Source: Apostichopus japonicus (lineage: Eukaryota > Echinodermata > Holothuroidea > Aspidochirotida > Stichopodidae). Taken from it: DNA of 64,000 nucleotides. Location: contig NC_092572.1 of NCBI RefSeq assembly GCF_037975245.1, positions 4,420,001 to 4,484,000 of the forward strand, in the 5' to 3' direction. Of the stretch, positions 24,401 through 35,851 are shown piece after piece; positions within the stretch are counted from its first letter, which is position 1, and each line of letters begins with the position of its first letter. The notes beneath the pieces were generated by a model that saw only the letters and a list, made by a program, of their open reading frames with translations, did not search any database and had not been told where the DNA came from. Made by a program: the position numbers and the translations under genes.

Positions 24401-26231
24401 TTACTAAAGACAAATGTTTTCGTCCCGATCGAACACCAATTGCGTTTATTATATGACCTATACTTTTACTAGTGTTTATAGTTGAGAAGATGCGATCTTA
24501 TCACTGCCTGTACTTTGTGAATGCTCTACACAATATATATATATGGCGGATGCCATCCAGTGCCCTAGCTTCGCTGTTTTACAAGGGCGGCCGTCCGACC
24601 TTCATTTCGCCTGCCCTGCCACTCTTTCCTCTCCAACTCCGTATATAGTACCTCGATGCTTTGACCTGCAGCGATTTCACCAGCTACCCCAACTCTTCAA
24701 ATATCCCCGCAAATGTAGTGTGCATATCTCGCTAAATTCCACGCAATTTGTATTTGGCCTGTTCAAACTTCGGAGTTTCAACTGCACATGCGCATATCCT
24801 GAAAATTTGTGGAGAAATGATCATATCACCTTACCTACAACACATAGCCTTAGTCAAAACTAGAGTGTATCTTGGATGATTCGTTTCTTGCATAACATGT
24901 TAGCGGGTTTTTTGGTCTAAAATTCTTAACAATGCTGAGCGAGGTTTGTGTATATTCCATTTACAACACAATCCCTTTCGCAAATCGAAACTCCGAACTG
25001 GATTGGTGTTACGAATGAACTTGCTTGGCGGGTTTAGTAAACTAGTTCTGTGAGTCATATTGCCTACGTACTTCAATACTGTGCCCCTCTTGTTACTCAC
25101 GAAGCGCAGACTACATCCAACCATAGAGCAACTGATCCAACATTTACCCTGGATGCTTTTCAGTATTTGGAAACAACCAACTCCACGAAAATTATAGTAT
25201 TTAAATAACATTTTTACGCAATGTCGAAACTTCAATGCCTACTTTTGACGATGTATGACTGCAGTAGTTTATGCACACGAATTAGTGTTGCACCAGAATC
25301 ATGACTTGAAGCACGTGGTCAAAGGGACCGCAAAACTTTACGCAAGTTTGCAACGAAGAAATAACTGTGGTATAAATGTACATTTTACATTATCAACTCT
25401 CAAAAGGGAGAGAACATAACATACTGTGAGATTTAAAGTCCTTTTCAGTATCAGAGATGTTGTGGTAGCTTCCCGCAAAATTTATAGATTGTCTCAGCTC
25501 ATAACTTTCTGTGATAAAACAATTACTCAAATATGACATTAACAATATAAATGTAAATAACGTCCTCGGAGTTGTATCAACTATCATGTAAATATCGTTA
25601 ACAACTTGATTTTGTTCTACAAATCAGGTTGTTAAGGATATTTACATGGCTGTTGCTACAAATCCGGCATGACATTAACGATTACCCCCCCCCCCCCGGC
25701 CCCCCTTTTCGCGTTACATAGTTAAACCATCATACTTTGCGTTCATTGAGCACTGAAGATGCAAGCATGTTTGCAGACAATGGGTAAGGGACTATTAACC
25801 AAACAAATCTCGGGAAATTTGAGAAAACATCATTTGGCTGTATTTAGCATGAAAATCTCTGTAATAGATATGTTGTTAGCACTGCACGGAAGCAACTTGC
25901 GGTTGATTGTTATAATTTTTTTGAAAAGAAAGAATGATGTTCGTTCACAATGTGTTCACAACGGAACTTTAGATAGCAACGAAAGTGTAGACATCAAGGT
26001 GAGTTTAGACATCAACCGTAAGTTAACTTAGCAACGAAAGTTTTAGACATGAACGTGAGTTTAGACATCAACCGTAAGGTTTATAAATCAACGTGAGTTT
26101 AGACATTAAGGCGCGTTTAGTCGTCAACGTGACCCTCAGACATCAACGTAAGTTTAGACATCAACGAACAACAGCAACATGGTTAAACTAGCAGCAACAG
26201 CTTTAGTTTAGACAGCAACAAACTTAGTTTA

Positions 26232-26953
26232 CAGGGATGTAAGTCTTCCGTATTTTTACGGAAATCCGTTTTTTTTAATTCCAATAAGTCTTCCGTATTT
26301 TTACGGAAATCCGTTTTTTTTTTAATTCCAATAAAGTTCCACAAAATTGTACAAATATCAAAGACACAACGCGGCAAAAATGCCTGGCCCGTTGCAGCAA
26401 GCTAACTTCAATTTTCACTCATCGATCACTCAAAATACCATTTCCAGTTTCGCATCATCGCATTGCACTGTACAACATTGTGCCATGTGAATATCGTTGC
26501 GTACGTGCGAACTTCAAATCGCTATAGCTCATTTCTGTCGTTGAAAAACGTTGCCTAATTCATGTTGATTGGACTGCTAATTAATATCTTCGTAACTGCT
26601 GGTGCTCGACATAAGTTTTGGAATTAACGCTTGTGATATTTGTGAGCGGCGAAAATCTACGGGATACGCATATGAAAGTCGATATTTGTGATCGCATTCG
26701 AATGTGAGACTGTTTTTTATTCCGTAGTTCGCTGCGACGTATTCGTAACTTTGAACTAGCCTAACATAACGATAGTGTGTAAGTAGTAAGAACTAGGGGT
26801 AGGATGTGTTAGCGCTAATACTTCTGAGCTAGCCTAACATAACGATATTGTGTAAGTAGTCAGAGCTAGGAGTAGGATGTGTTAGGACGGCATTCACCTG
26901 GGGTCTCCGAATATTTTTCCGGTTTTTTTGGGGGGGTTGCACTTACATCCCTG
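26232..26953. mobile_element. hAT-type MITE, CAGGGATGTAAG termini
   Basis: Begins CAGGGATGTAAGTC and ends ACTTACATCCCTG, bordered by AGTTTA on both sides (26226-26231 and 26954-26959). Length 722 bp. Inside are two direct duplications: 'aagtcttccgtatttttacg' twice (26238-26335) and 'ctagcctaacataacgata' twice (26756-26885). It interrupts the right subterminal repeats of the TTCA element. Confidence 0.75.
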
Positions 26954-27023
26954 AGTTTAGGCAACGAAACAAACTTAGTTTAGGCAACGAAATACGGTTG
27001 CCCTTTGTGCGTTCCATACTTCA

Positions 27024-27920
27024 GGTCTGCTCAGGTAGAGGGGAGAAAGTTTAATAGGGTAGGTCAGTGGTAATGTTTGAGTAAAACAGGATTTAAAGGG
27101 GGGAAATAGGAATTATAGCCAGTGGTGTGGCCAGTATTCTGCTAACGGAGGGGGGGGGGTATCCCTCATGGGCCCAAAATTGGTGGAATCTGAAAAATGG
27201 CCTGAAATTTGGTGGGCCGTAAAGTTTTGTGGGCCCTACATTTTTAAGCTCGAAAAGGTATGAGCTTCTGCACCATTTGCTCTAGTGCTCTAGTTGACGT
27301 TTCCATTTTTCCTCTCTCACTAATGTATCTATATATATATACTATATATGGTCTAGCATAACGCGCATGTGTGTGTATGGACGCCTTGAACAATTGTTCA
27401 ATTGTGCAATGGAGCCAAATGTGGCTGGTCTTGAACTCGACCGAGTCGTCGGGGAACATGACGCATTTCGGGAAGGGGCGACCGCCCCCCCCCCCCCCGA
27501 GCAAATTTTCTCTATGATTTCGCTAGTAATTTAAAAATAGACAATGCTTAGATGCAACTTACAAGGCCTGGGAAGTGTCATTTCCAGCGATCTGGGAGGC
27601 TTTTTCGGCCAAAATTTCCTTGTACGCCTCGCGCCAACCCATGGTGGCGCTTCGCTTAGATAGTTTGCCTACAGGCTTCGCCCTTCCGTTGGCAAATTAC
27701 TCGCTACACGCCTGTTCGAATTTGTAAAGCAAAGAGCAGACATCACATAATATCAGTGAGCATGAAAATGCATGTTCAAAAATGAACAGCCTCAAAACTG
27801 TCTATGTGTGTAGTCAAAGGTGTAGGAGCCCAATTGGATTTGGGGGCTGTAACGACTTGCCCGAAAAATATAACCAAAATTTTTCGCGCGCTAAGCGCCC
27901 GTTCAACATGTTAATGTCAA
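27024..27920. other. MITE fragments, no gene
   Basis: G- and C-run blocks at 27145-27165 and 27475-27500. A copy of the 'acaaggcctgggaagtgt' dispersed repeat lies at 27558-27660. No gene is seen. Confidence 0.5.
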
Positions 27921-27922
27921 TA

Positions 27923-28145
27923 GGCGGAGTGTATAGTCTAGTGGTTAACGCCGGCGTCTCCCAGTCATGAGATCCCCGGTTCGATTCCCCGCCGACAGCA
28001 AGGTGTGTCGTCTGGCAAGGGTGTTGTTCAATAACAACTTCCCGACATGGACGTTAAATGGATGTGTGCCGAGAGATTGGCTTCGGTCAGCTTGCAAGTC
28101 TATAAGCCTCCATGGCTTCTTACGCGAGTTCCTGCTTGCGGGAAG
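27923..28145 (+). repeat. tRNA-derived SINE with microsatellite tail
   Basis: The head reads GGCGGAGTGTATAGTCTAGTGG with a good A-box, then B-box GGTTCGATTCC within 27980-27996. A body follows ('aacaacttcccgacatgg', 'ttaaatggatgtgtgccgag') and runs straight into the CATA microsatellite. The T-stem does not pair fully, so this is a SINE head rather than a working tRNA. Confidence 0.75.
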
Positions 28146-28218
28146 ATCACATATACATACATACATACATACATACATACATACATACATACATACATAC
28201 ATACATACATACATACAT

Positions 28219-28279
<61 letters not shown>

Positions 28280-28447
28280 TACATACATACATACATACAT
28301 ACATACATACATACATACATACATACATACATACATACATACATACATACATACATACATACATACATACATACATACATACATACATACATACATACAT
28401 ACATACATACATACATACATACATACATACATACATACATACATACA
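28146..28447. repeat. (CATA)n microsatellite with internal (CA)n
   Basis: About 300 bases of CATA repeats with a pure CA stretch at about 28235-28275. All six-frame open frames across it are artefacts of the repeat. Confidence 0.98.
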
Positions 28448-28515
28448 ATATCATATAAGCAAGCATAGGTCATTACATCGCATGGCATCGTGTACCGTAC
28501 GGTCCGTGAAAGTTG

Positions 28516-29041
28516 CGCAGTCATCTCTCTCAGTATTTCAGTATTTCTCGAGGTGTAAGACAGGGTGGTCCACTCAGTCCTTACCTCTTTATTTTATGTT
28601 CAGAATTTCTCACATTCATGGTTAAAACAAGCTGTCGTATCAAGGGTATATCTATTAATAACTCTGAAATAAGAATTTCACAATATGCCGATGATACTGT
28701 TTTATTTTTAGATGGTTCACGCGCTTCTCTTTTAGAGGTTGTAAACATTCTTAATAATTTCTCTGCCGCTTCGGGTTTAAAAGTTAATTTCAGCAAATCA
28801 TACTTTTTTCCATTGGGTGCTATGGCTTCAAGGGTTCCCTGGTATTTTCATGAGTATGGTTTTAATGTTAATCTTGGTCCCGTGAAATATCTTGGTGTCA
28901 CATTTACTACAAAGAATGAAGATTTCTTTTCGTTGAATTATCTTCCCAAATTATCCAGGCTCAAACAGTTACTTGGGATGTGGTCAAAACGTGACTTAAC
29001 ACCAACTGGTAAAATAACTATAATTAAGAGTTTGGCCATTT
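28516..29041 (+). pseudogene. L1-group LINE reverse transcriptase fragment
   Basis: An open frame without stops carries the RT palm and thumb: RGVRQGGPLSPYLFIL, then SQYADDTVLFLDG (catalytic YADD), ASGLKVNFSKS, a VKYLGV block and GKITIIKSL. This order and wording fit L1/Tx1-group non-LTR elements. Both ends are missing. Upstream is SINE and microsatellite. Downstream the frame runs at about 29041 into the duplicated segment, just past the polyadenylation signal of the peptide gene. About 175 of the usual 900 or more ORF2 residues remain, so it is a dead fragment. Confidence 0.88.
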
Positions 29042-29093
29042 CACATGTATATATCATTCAAAACACACTGTTAGTAGATAGTTTTATCAGCTT

Positions 29094-29099
29094 TTTATT
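29094..29099 (-). promoter_or_regulatory. Polyadenylation signal AATAAA of peptide gene copy 1
   Basis: TTTATT on the plus strand, about 340 bases past the stop codon and conserved at 58875-58880. The similarity between the two duplicated segments ends about 55 bases beyond it. Confidence 0.5.
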
Positions 29100-29435
29100 C
29101 AAATCCAATCATAAACATGATCTGAGGTCGTCAAATCAAATAGTGTGATACAATACGCACTTCCCACTACCATTAACCGTTGGAGTTTAAATTACGGGAA
29201 CATTGTTGACTGCATGCATGGTCTGTGTGATTTTTCGTTCACTTTCAGGTAGCTGGAAGTATGAAGAGATCACCATTTTGCAAGAGAGAAGAAAAAACAG
29301 ACAATTGTAACAGTTAAATATCTAACTCGATTACCAGTACTATAAGATGATAAGAAATAGACATGAAATCAATCATATAAGCCTATACACTGAATACACA
29401 TGGCACTTACTTAATAAGAACTTCCCTTGTATTAT

Positions 29436-31803
29436 TCAATAATAACGCATGTCGTAACCTGTTTAGCAAAATATGCTTGCTTTTATTAATAAGGGGAAGA
29501 CGGGGGTTGGGGATGTTGGAAGGTGGAGGATATTTGTTGAGTGAAGTTTTCATGTCGTTTACAAATATTAATTACTGCTTAAATCTCAATTGGATTCTTT
29601 CATATGTTTAATCGATACTTACCCTTAAGTCCTCCGCTGGTACAGGCAAGGGTCTTATCTCCGACAATAACCCTGTTAGAAAATGGTATGGCCCCTCCAT
29701 TCTCTAAAGCGCACCATAATTGGGCTTCTAATGGTTAAATGACAATAAATAATATATAGGAATCACAAAAGGACATTAAAGTACAAGAATATCATGTAAC
29801 ACAATCATGATAATTCCAACATTTTACTTTTATTTTATATGGTTGAGAGGGTTTGGATGGAGGTGGGAGCACAAATGACCACACTTTTATTTGAGTTGTT
29901 AGAAGTCGAGCCTTAAGATAAGTCGGGTCATGGAGAAATTGAATCTAAATGAATTCTCTTGCAATTTTATGTCGAACTAGGTCTTCCGAAATCGGATCGA
30001 GTCTTTTAGAGAATATATTGTTTAAAGACAAGTTACAAAGCAGTTTCGACAGATAATTTCACAAAACGTGTTTCGTAAGGAACAAGAAGGAGAAAATCCA
30101 CATTTACTGTTTATAATCAGTATAGTACAGTTCCTGTTATGACGGATATTTCGTGAATGCAATCTCCAAATCACTCCAAATACCCTTTAAACTTTCGTCT
30201 CACTTCATAGAAACTAATTTGTACGGACCATTCGAATATTTCGGAATTTTTAATGTACAATTAATAGTAAGGACCTACGTGATCGCTTTTGTTTAACTTA
30301 TGAAGAGCTAGAAAATGTGTTTAAAGTATGGTAGTTCCCATGCAGAGACGGGCTTAAAGTCAGGCATTGACATTCCTTCCGAAATACCATGTTCATTGGC
30401 TTAAACCAGGGTTGTCCAACCTTTTGCAGAGGAGGGTCACATGGAATGGTTATGATGAAGGAGGGGCCACATGAACCCTACGCTCTATCTTTTGCCCGAA
30501 GCCAAGGGCAACAAAATGTGAGCACTGCGCGCGGAGCGCACTGATTTATTTTCCTTCCTGATAAAACAGATGAATAAAGTACAGCCGCCCCGCCTCCCTC
30601 CTCCGCTGAGATTGCCACACAAACTGACCTGTATGCAGTTTTTTGGACCCAGAAGGCTCGAATGATTGATTATATAGCTTCAAATTGTTATCAATAAATC
30701 TGCTCACTAAAATTTCGCACCATCTCTGGCGGGCCGGACGCAACCCTGCGGCGGGCCGGACTGTGGCCCGCGGGCAGTAGGTTGGACAACCCTGGCTTAA
30801 ACTAATGAAATATGTCCCATGACAACAATGTATCACGGAAGCAATATATAAAAAAGGTAGTTATACTTTCAATGTAAACATTTTGTTACAAATGGGTGAA
30901 CAAATATGAGTGATGTTCCACTTTTAAGCCACGAGACCCATCCCCTCCCCAACCACCCCATAAAAACTCCGTACTCTGTTTTCTCACTAACACAAATATG
31001 TAAATACTTTGCGTTTCCGTCATCCGTAAAACTCCACCTTGCGATAACAGCGAACAACATTTGCACCACCTATAGGGTGTTAATCATTTTTTTTTTAGAT
31101 TCTTTTAACTACGATATGATAGGCAGATAAATATCAGTACTTTTCTATGTGCTTTTAACAGTAAACATGTAAGATTAATCGTGTACAATATTGTACAATA
31201 TTCTAATCATATTGATAAATGAGATAAATAATGACATTAGACACATTTGTTTTCGTAAATCCTTCTTTGTTTAACCCTTTCAACATCTGAGCTTAAACAA
31301 TACAATGATAATGACTACATAGTCTAACACTCAAGACCTACAAATCCTCCGATGCAACACAAAATGCAACCACGGGACCACATAAGACTTGGTCTAATAT
31401 GATATGTTTACAATGTAGTTCAAAATTTCAAATAACAAAGGTGCATATTGTCATCCAAACTTGCTCTATTGCATTATGTTAAGTTAAAGAAAACTTTCTA
31501 TTTAATATAATCTAATCAATGGATTAACAGAAACATTTATGTCTTCACTGAGCTGTCGACGTCGTCATTAATTCAGTTTTTGAGGGACATTCCAAAGATC
31601 TCGCATACTTTTAAGGTGAATATCTCAACAGCAACCTTTTCAATTTTATTTAATTTATCTTGCCTTGAATATGACATGTCCCTTTAACATTCTACATGTA
31701 AACGAGAACTGGAAGTTAGGAATGTAATTGTTGTGGCCATCTTACCTGAGAGTAGAGCACACAGTGCTACGATTAATAGGATGAGAAACACATTTGTAGC
31801 CAT
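29436..31803 (-). CDS. Small secreted two-cysteine peptide, three exons (copy 1)
   Basis: Gene model read from splice sites; family unknown. Exon 1 (31746-31803) starts at ATG and encodes a signal peptide, MATNVFLILLIVALCALLS, ending at donor CAG|GTAAG. Exon 2 (29623-29727) has acceptor TTAG and donor GG|GTAAGT. Exon 3 (29436-29458) follows acceptor AACAG and ends in GYDMRYY and a stop. Phases agree (1 and 1), giving 186 nt and 61 residues. The mature part of about 42 residues has two cysteines (in WCALE and ACTSG), so one disulfide is possible. An acceptor (TTTCTAG at about 31832) precedes exon 1, implying a 5' untranslated exon further upstream. WCALE..GGAIP faintly recalls DM9-type repeats, but this is weak. 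The function is not known; the model is supported by the second copy. Confidence 0.65.
29728..31745 (-). other. Intron 1 of peptide gene copy 1
   Basis: Contains the hAT MITE 30407-30794 and two blocks missing from copy 2. An open frame at 30869-31069 is also open in copy 2, but its changes are mostly amino-acid altering and it has no start or splice context, so I read it as intron. Confidence 0.5.
30407..30794. mobile_element. hAT-type MITE, CAGGGTTGTCCAACC termini
   Basis: The 388-bp element begins CAGGGTTGTCCAACC and ends GGTTGGACAACCCTG. It has a perfect 8-bp duplication GCTTAAAC (30399-30406 and 30795-30802). The duplicated segment keeps the empty site, with a single GCTTAAAC at 59932-59939. 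The interior has the 'gcgggccgga.tgtggcccgc' pattern seen in many hAT derivatives. Confidence 0.95.
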
Positions 31804-31831
31804 TTTATCGTTTTTACGTGTCGTTTTTTTT

Positions 31832-34353
31832 CTAGAAATAAGAACAAAAGCAAACAAAATTAACCACAAATCAAATGAAAATTACTAGGCGCTTCCAATC
31901 AAATAAAGCGAATAAACAATCACAAATCGCGTATCATCGGGACACATCCATGCCAAAGCATCACTTTTTGGAGGAATGATTGTTTTCCTAAGACAATTGT
32001 AAAAAGAACAATGTATTATTATATATTAAATTCCCGAGCTTCCTGGTTGACCAGCCACTGGACTGTAACCTCCCACGCACGCACGCACCCATACCCACAC
32101 GAACAACACTGTCCAACTTCCTGGTAAGGCTGATTTGAATAAAAACAAATAAAACTGTACTTACAAATATCTTAAATCCGAGAATCATTACTCTATCCTG
32201 TCAGAACTCTTGAATTACGACAGAAGTTGATTATTGAAAGTACTTAAGACCTAGGAAGGTTTACTCGCCATCGTAAATTGAAGATTACATTCTGTTGGGT
32301 CTCGTATATGTGACAATTACGGAAACATTATAGCCCACCGGTTTGATTTGAATGAAGCGAAATGTGAATGATACAGTGTGGAAAAATGCCATCCTACGCA
32401 TGTATGAGAGAACTGGAGTATCAACTTGTTATTTCAAAGTTTTTGATAGTAGATATATACATTAATTGCATAGAAACATATAAAAGCGAGAATCGTCATC
32501 GAATTGTGATATCATGATGCGATTCTTCATTTAATCTTTGTACAAGTCTCATTTATGTCAGTGAAGTCATAAACACTTTATTGGTAATATTATAGACATT
32601 ATGAAACTTTAGAAAACTTAAGCCGCGTCGCTCAGAAATTTTGACTTATTGGTGACTGCTCACTGTGCTTGATGGCTTGCATATACTTGTGTGACGAGTG
32701 ACGACATTACCGCACATCTAGACATAACAATATTTAAGAATTACTGAATTTGACAAACTATTGATATATCAGCATACATAACCGTTTACTTTACAAAGAG
32801 ACGGAAATTAATTAAGCACTTTAAGAATATTTTGAAGAAGGATGTTCAACGCCTTCGATCCGATATAATTGACATATGATGATACGTTAATGATACCAGA
32901 AAGTTCAATTTCATCATAATGTATGCACTTACTTCATGAAAACGTTACATCAAAATAAATGGACCTAATGGAAATAACTCCTCTACTTTAGTTCACGTTA
33001 ATAGATCGAAACGGGACATCTACTTGTCAACCGACAAAGCTTGGAGCATGTTAATAACACTAAAGAACAACATATTAAGGCGTAACGTGACATAATAAGT
33101 ATCTTTTCGTGAAAAGTTTTCAACTTGAGAAAAACTGACTGTTCGTGACATTTACCGATTTTTTTCAGCTTACTTTTTTTTTTATAGTTTACGTACCTTT
33201 ATGTGTTTATATACGATACTGCAGGCGCAAATGAGACCACATTGTATATGATATGATGAGACCACGTATAGAATTTGATGTATATGCGATGTAAATGTAA
33301 ATTGCAAGAACATTTTAGTGACTTATTTCGCTATTAAGCATCACGGGTTATGATACAATCTGCCCTAAATATGGCACAACGTTTCAGCATAATTTAAATG
33401 TTACATTTAAAAGATGCTAAGGATCATGCAAAGAATGCCAAAACCCAAATGGGTAGTAGAAGTCTCTACAATTTATGTAGAAGTAAACTTTCTTTAAATT
33501 GAAATTAAGATGAAAGACATTGACTGATCATGGTACAGCTGCAGTCTTTGAAATTCTTGCACCAACGGATATGATTTTACCTCCAACTTACCTCTGATCT
33601 GGAAGTCTTCGCACTAGAAGTTTCTGGTAGAGAAATCATTTCAAACAGCTGCTTTTAAGGAATAGAACTACCAATGAGAGCTCTTTGAATTCCCATTGCC
33701 ACCAATCACAAGCTAGCACGCAACAAATTGAAGTATTCATCCACTAATATTTGAGCACATCAGGGTTTCGTGAAGCAGTAGACTAAGTGACGCAAACGCA
33801 AATAACAACAGAGAAATTGCTGGTATTAATTCAACTCTTCACTGGAATGAAAGCTAGAATTACAGATTGACATCTAGGCCTTGAAAAGAAAAGGACACGT
33901 GATGCGGAAAGGTTCACTTGGCAGATTCGTTGCACGTTCCACTGATGACGAAAACAACGTTCTACATAATATGCGGCATTGTGCCAAATCATAATATTTC
34001 TAATAAATCATCTCACCATAATTCTTTCTTCTTACTTCCTAGCCTGGTAAGTCATACCATAGAAACATTCCAATATGTAAACTGCTGAATATCTCATTGC
34101 ATTTGTGTGTTTTCTACAGTATTTTGTGAGTAAGAAAGTGTCCCATCAATTTGGGGGTTCTACTCCTTCTTTCCCGGATCCGCCGCACCTGTTAATGTCC
34201 CTTTCACCTGCTCATGTGAAATATATATAGTGTGAGAATGTAACACATTTTTCCTTTGAAGTCTTGGAAACGTTTAAAGAAGTTTACAACGTAACCGAGT
34301 CAATGCTAATAGAAACAATTAGTAATTTATCAAACACTTTTAGTCTCAAGCAA
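31832..34353. other. Upstream region of peptide gene copy 1
   Basis: No second gene is supported. The region is highly similar to 60686-63276. A candidate 5' exon end ('aagatattt|GTAAGT' on the minus strand, about 32165) has a good donor here but GTAATT in copy 2. A plus-strand CATATAAAAGCG at about 32476 (also about 61377) resembles a TATA box but has no convincing downstream frame. Confidence 0.4.
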
Positions 34354-35085
34354 CAGGGACGTAGCCAAGGGGGGGGGGTAGGGGAAGCAACTTCTCCCCC
34401 CTTTCAGTATCGAAAAAATGTTAACAAATGTTTTTTTTTTCTCTTTAGCATGGTACTTTTTCAGTGCTCTTTTGAACTTGAATACTTGTCAGCTCAGTTT
34501 CTTCGATTATAATCGTAGTAACATTCAGGCCTACTGATTCAGCTACTTAGTTTGGCAGATGTAATCAGCTAAATTTAGACAGTTGGACACTGCGTAATAA
34601 AATACATATTGCCTACCTAACCGCACTCGATGGGGTGTTACAGACCGTTTACACAACGACGTCGACAACGTTCGTTCTCATCCTTTGTATGATTCGTCCT
34701 AAGTTGTTGCACGAACAGTATGTTATGAAGCTAAGCTAGCAATCGTACTTGATACGCACTTCCTATCAATAATTATTACACTGCTAATACACTGCGATAA
34801 CGATATTTGTGTTTAGGCCACTGCACATCTGGCTGTCTTACAAAATATGAAAGTTTATATTGTCCATCAGTTCGCCAAATGTATTTAAGTCCATATATTG
34901 GACAATAAACAAGAATCAACAACTTTAAAAGAGCACTATGTTTGCTTTCTGATATATGTTAAAGAGTTCAAACGGGGAACAAAATCTGCTGATCATATGA
35001 TATCATATGATAATGATGAAACTGGCAAAACATTGCACCAGAGCGCATCTAAGGACCTTCAATTGTTCAAAATATCTCAAAGAGA
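34354..35085. mobile_element. hAT-type MITE, CAGGGACGTAGCC family (right end missing)
   Basis: Starts CAGGGACGTAGCCAAGG and is the same family as 40802-41668 (there inverted), sharing 'cattgcaccag..cgcatcta' and 'actgcgtaataaaatacat'. The right terminus is not present. The same insertion, with the same left flank, is in the second duplicated segment at about 63277, so it predates the duplication. Confidence 0.75.
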
Positions 35086-35377
35086 AGGGCAATTTTCTCA
35101 TGCTGTTCCTGGGAGACCTAAATTGAATGGTTCTAAATTTGGCTTAATTCACTCAATGTTTGCACTACATGTACTTCCATTCATGATCTTTAACATGCAA
35201 GCCACAATAAAAAAAACATGATTGATAGCATATCACAAAAGATGTTCTCAAATTGCTTTATTGTTGTTGGCACTTTTCCTGAAAGAGAACGGATTGATAT
35301 AGACTTTAATAGGAGTGAGCAACCTATATATATATAAATATATATATGTATGTATAAAAAAATAAACCCAAAAGTCG
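35086..35377. other. No gene recognised
   Basis: AT-rich sequence with a short TA tract near 35323-35350. Confidence 0.4.
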
Positions 35378-35557
35378 AAACATCGAATCGACTACACTGG
35401 AATTACGACCTTCCTTACCAGTTTCGAACCTCTATACATATAATCAGTGGTTAGGGTATCCGCATATACTGCGGGAGTCCCGGATCGAATCCAGGTGGAG
35501 ACTGGAAGTTTATTCACTGTTCTGGATTCTACAACTCATTACGATTTCAATTATATA

Positions 35558-35560
<3 letters not shown>
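35378..35560 (+). repeat. tRNA-like SINE with TA-rich tail, copy A
   Basis: Contains 'ggaattacgaccttcctta', a tRNA-like block with 'agtggttagggt.tccgc' (A-box) and 'ggatcgaatcc' (B-box), then 'caactcattacgattt' and a TA tract. Related to copies at 35612-35795 (inverted) and 50440-50681. Confidence 0.7.

Positions 35561-35611
<51 letters not shown>
35561..35611. repeat. (TA)n microsatellite at the centre of an inverted SINE pair
   Basis: About 50 bases of pure TA between SINE copies A and B, which face each other tail to tail. Confidence 0.95.
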
Positions 35612-35614
<3 letters not shown>

Positions 35615-35795
35615 GAAAATCGTAATGAGTTGGAAAATCAAGAACAGTGAAAAAAACTTCCAGCCTCCAACGGGATTCGAACCACGGGCCTTGCGCTCTG
35701 TACGCGGACACCCTAACCATTAGGCTATGGACGCTGATTGTATGTCCAGAGGTTCGAAACCGGTAAGGAAGGTCGTAATTCCACTGTAGGCGTTT
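35612..35795 (-). repeat. tRNA-like SINE, copy B (inverted)
   Basis: On the minus strand: 'atagcctaatggttagggtg' (A-box), GGTTCGAATCCCG (B-box), then 'caactcattacgattttcat' and the TA tail. It can pair with copy A to form a hairpin of roughly 180-bp arms. Confidence 0.75.
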
Positions 35796-35809
35796 GTCAC
35801 TTTATTTTG

Positions 35810-35811
<2 letters not shown>

Positions 35812-35851
<40 letters not shown>

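Larger units (their letters stand above)
23587..27019. mobile_element. Non-autonomous TIR DNA transposon, 3433 bp, TTCA target duplication
   Basis: Ends are GTATGGAACG....AGGGCAACC and its complement, flanked by TTCA at 23583-23586 and 27020-27023. Next to each end are many copies of a GTTGTCTAAAC / GTTTAGACAAC motif: about 23621-23745 on the left and about 25985-26225 plus 26954-26990 on the right, in opposite orientation. These make long, repetitive subterminal regions. The interior contains three units of the 108-bp satellite (24140-24400). A hAT MITE is nested in the right subterminal array. Two ~110-residue open frames (24543-24863 plus, 24900-25235 minus) show no transposase motif. Confidence 0.8.
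29040..35085. repeat. Duplicated segment, copy 1 (carries secreted-peptide gene)
   Basis: Colinear with 58823-64000 and largely about 95% alike by eye, beginning 'tcac.tgtata.atcatt.aa'. Differences include blocks present only here: about 29787-30008, the hAT MITE 30407-30794, and about 31125-31410. A short block near 61016-61062 is present only in copy 2. The segment covers the peptide gene, over 2 kb of its upstream sequence, and part of a cgtagcc-type MITE at 34354-35085. The end near 35085 is where similarity to the MITE stops. Confidence 0.9.

Noticed and set aside
24543-25235. Two frames of about 110 residues (plus and minus) inside the TTCA element
   Set aside because: No transposase or zinc-finger pattern; I cannot support coding.
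27923-27998. tRNA gene
   Set aside because: A- and B-boxes are good but the T-stem does not close and a SINE body follows; called a SINE head instead.
28146-28447. CRISPR-like array
   Set aside because: Simple tetranucleotide microsatellite with no spacers, and the DNA is clearly animal.
27945-28625. Several long frames of repeated His-Thr-Tyr-Ile or Cys-Met-Tyr-Val
   Set aside because: Products of the CATA/CA microsatellite in every frame.
30869-31069. 66-residue frame open in both duplicated copies (also 60005-60205)
   Set aside because: About 8 residue changes from few base changes and no start or splice context; best read as intron sequence that happens to be open.
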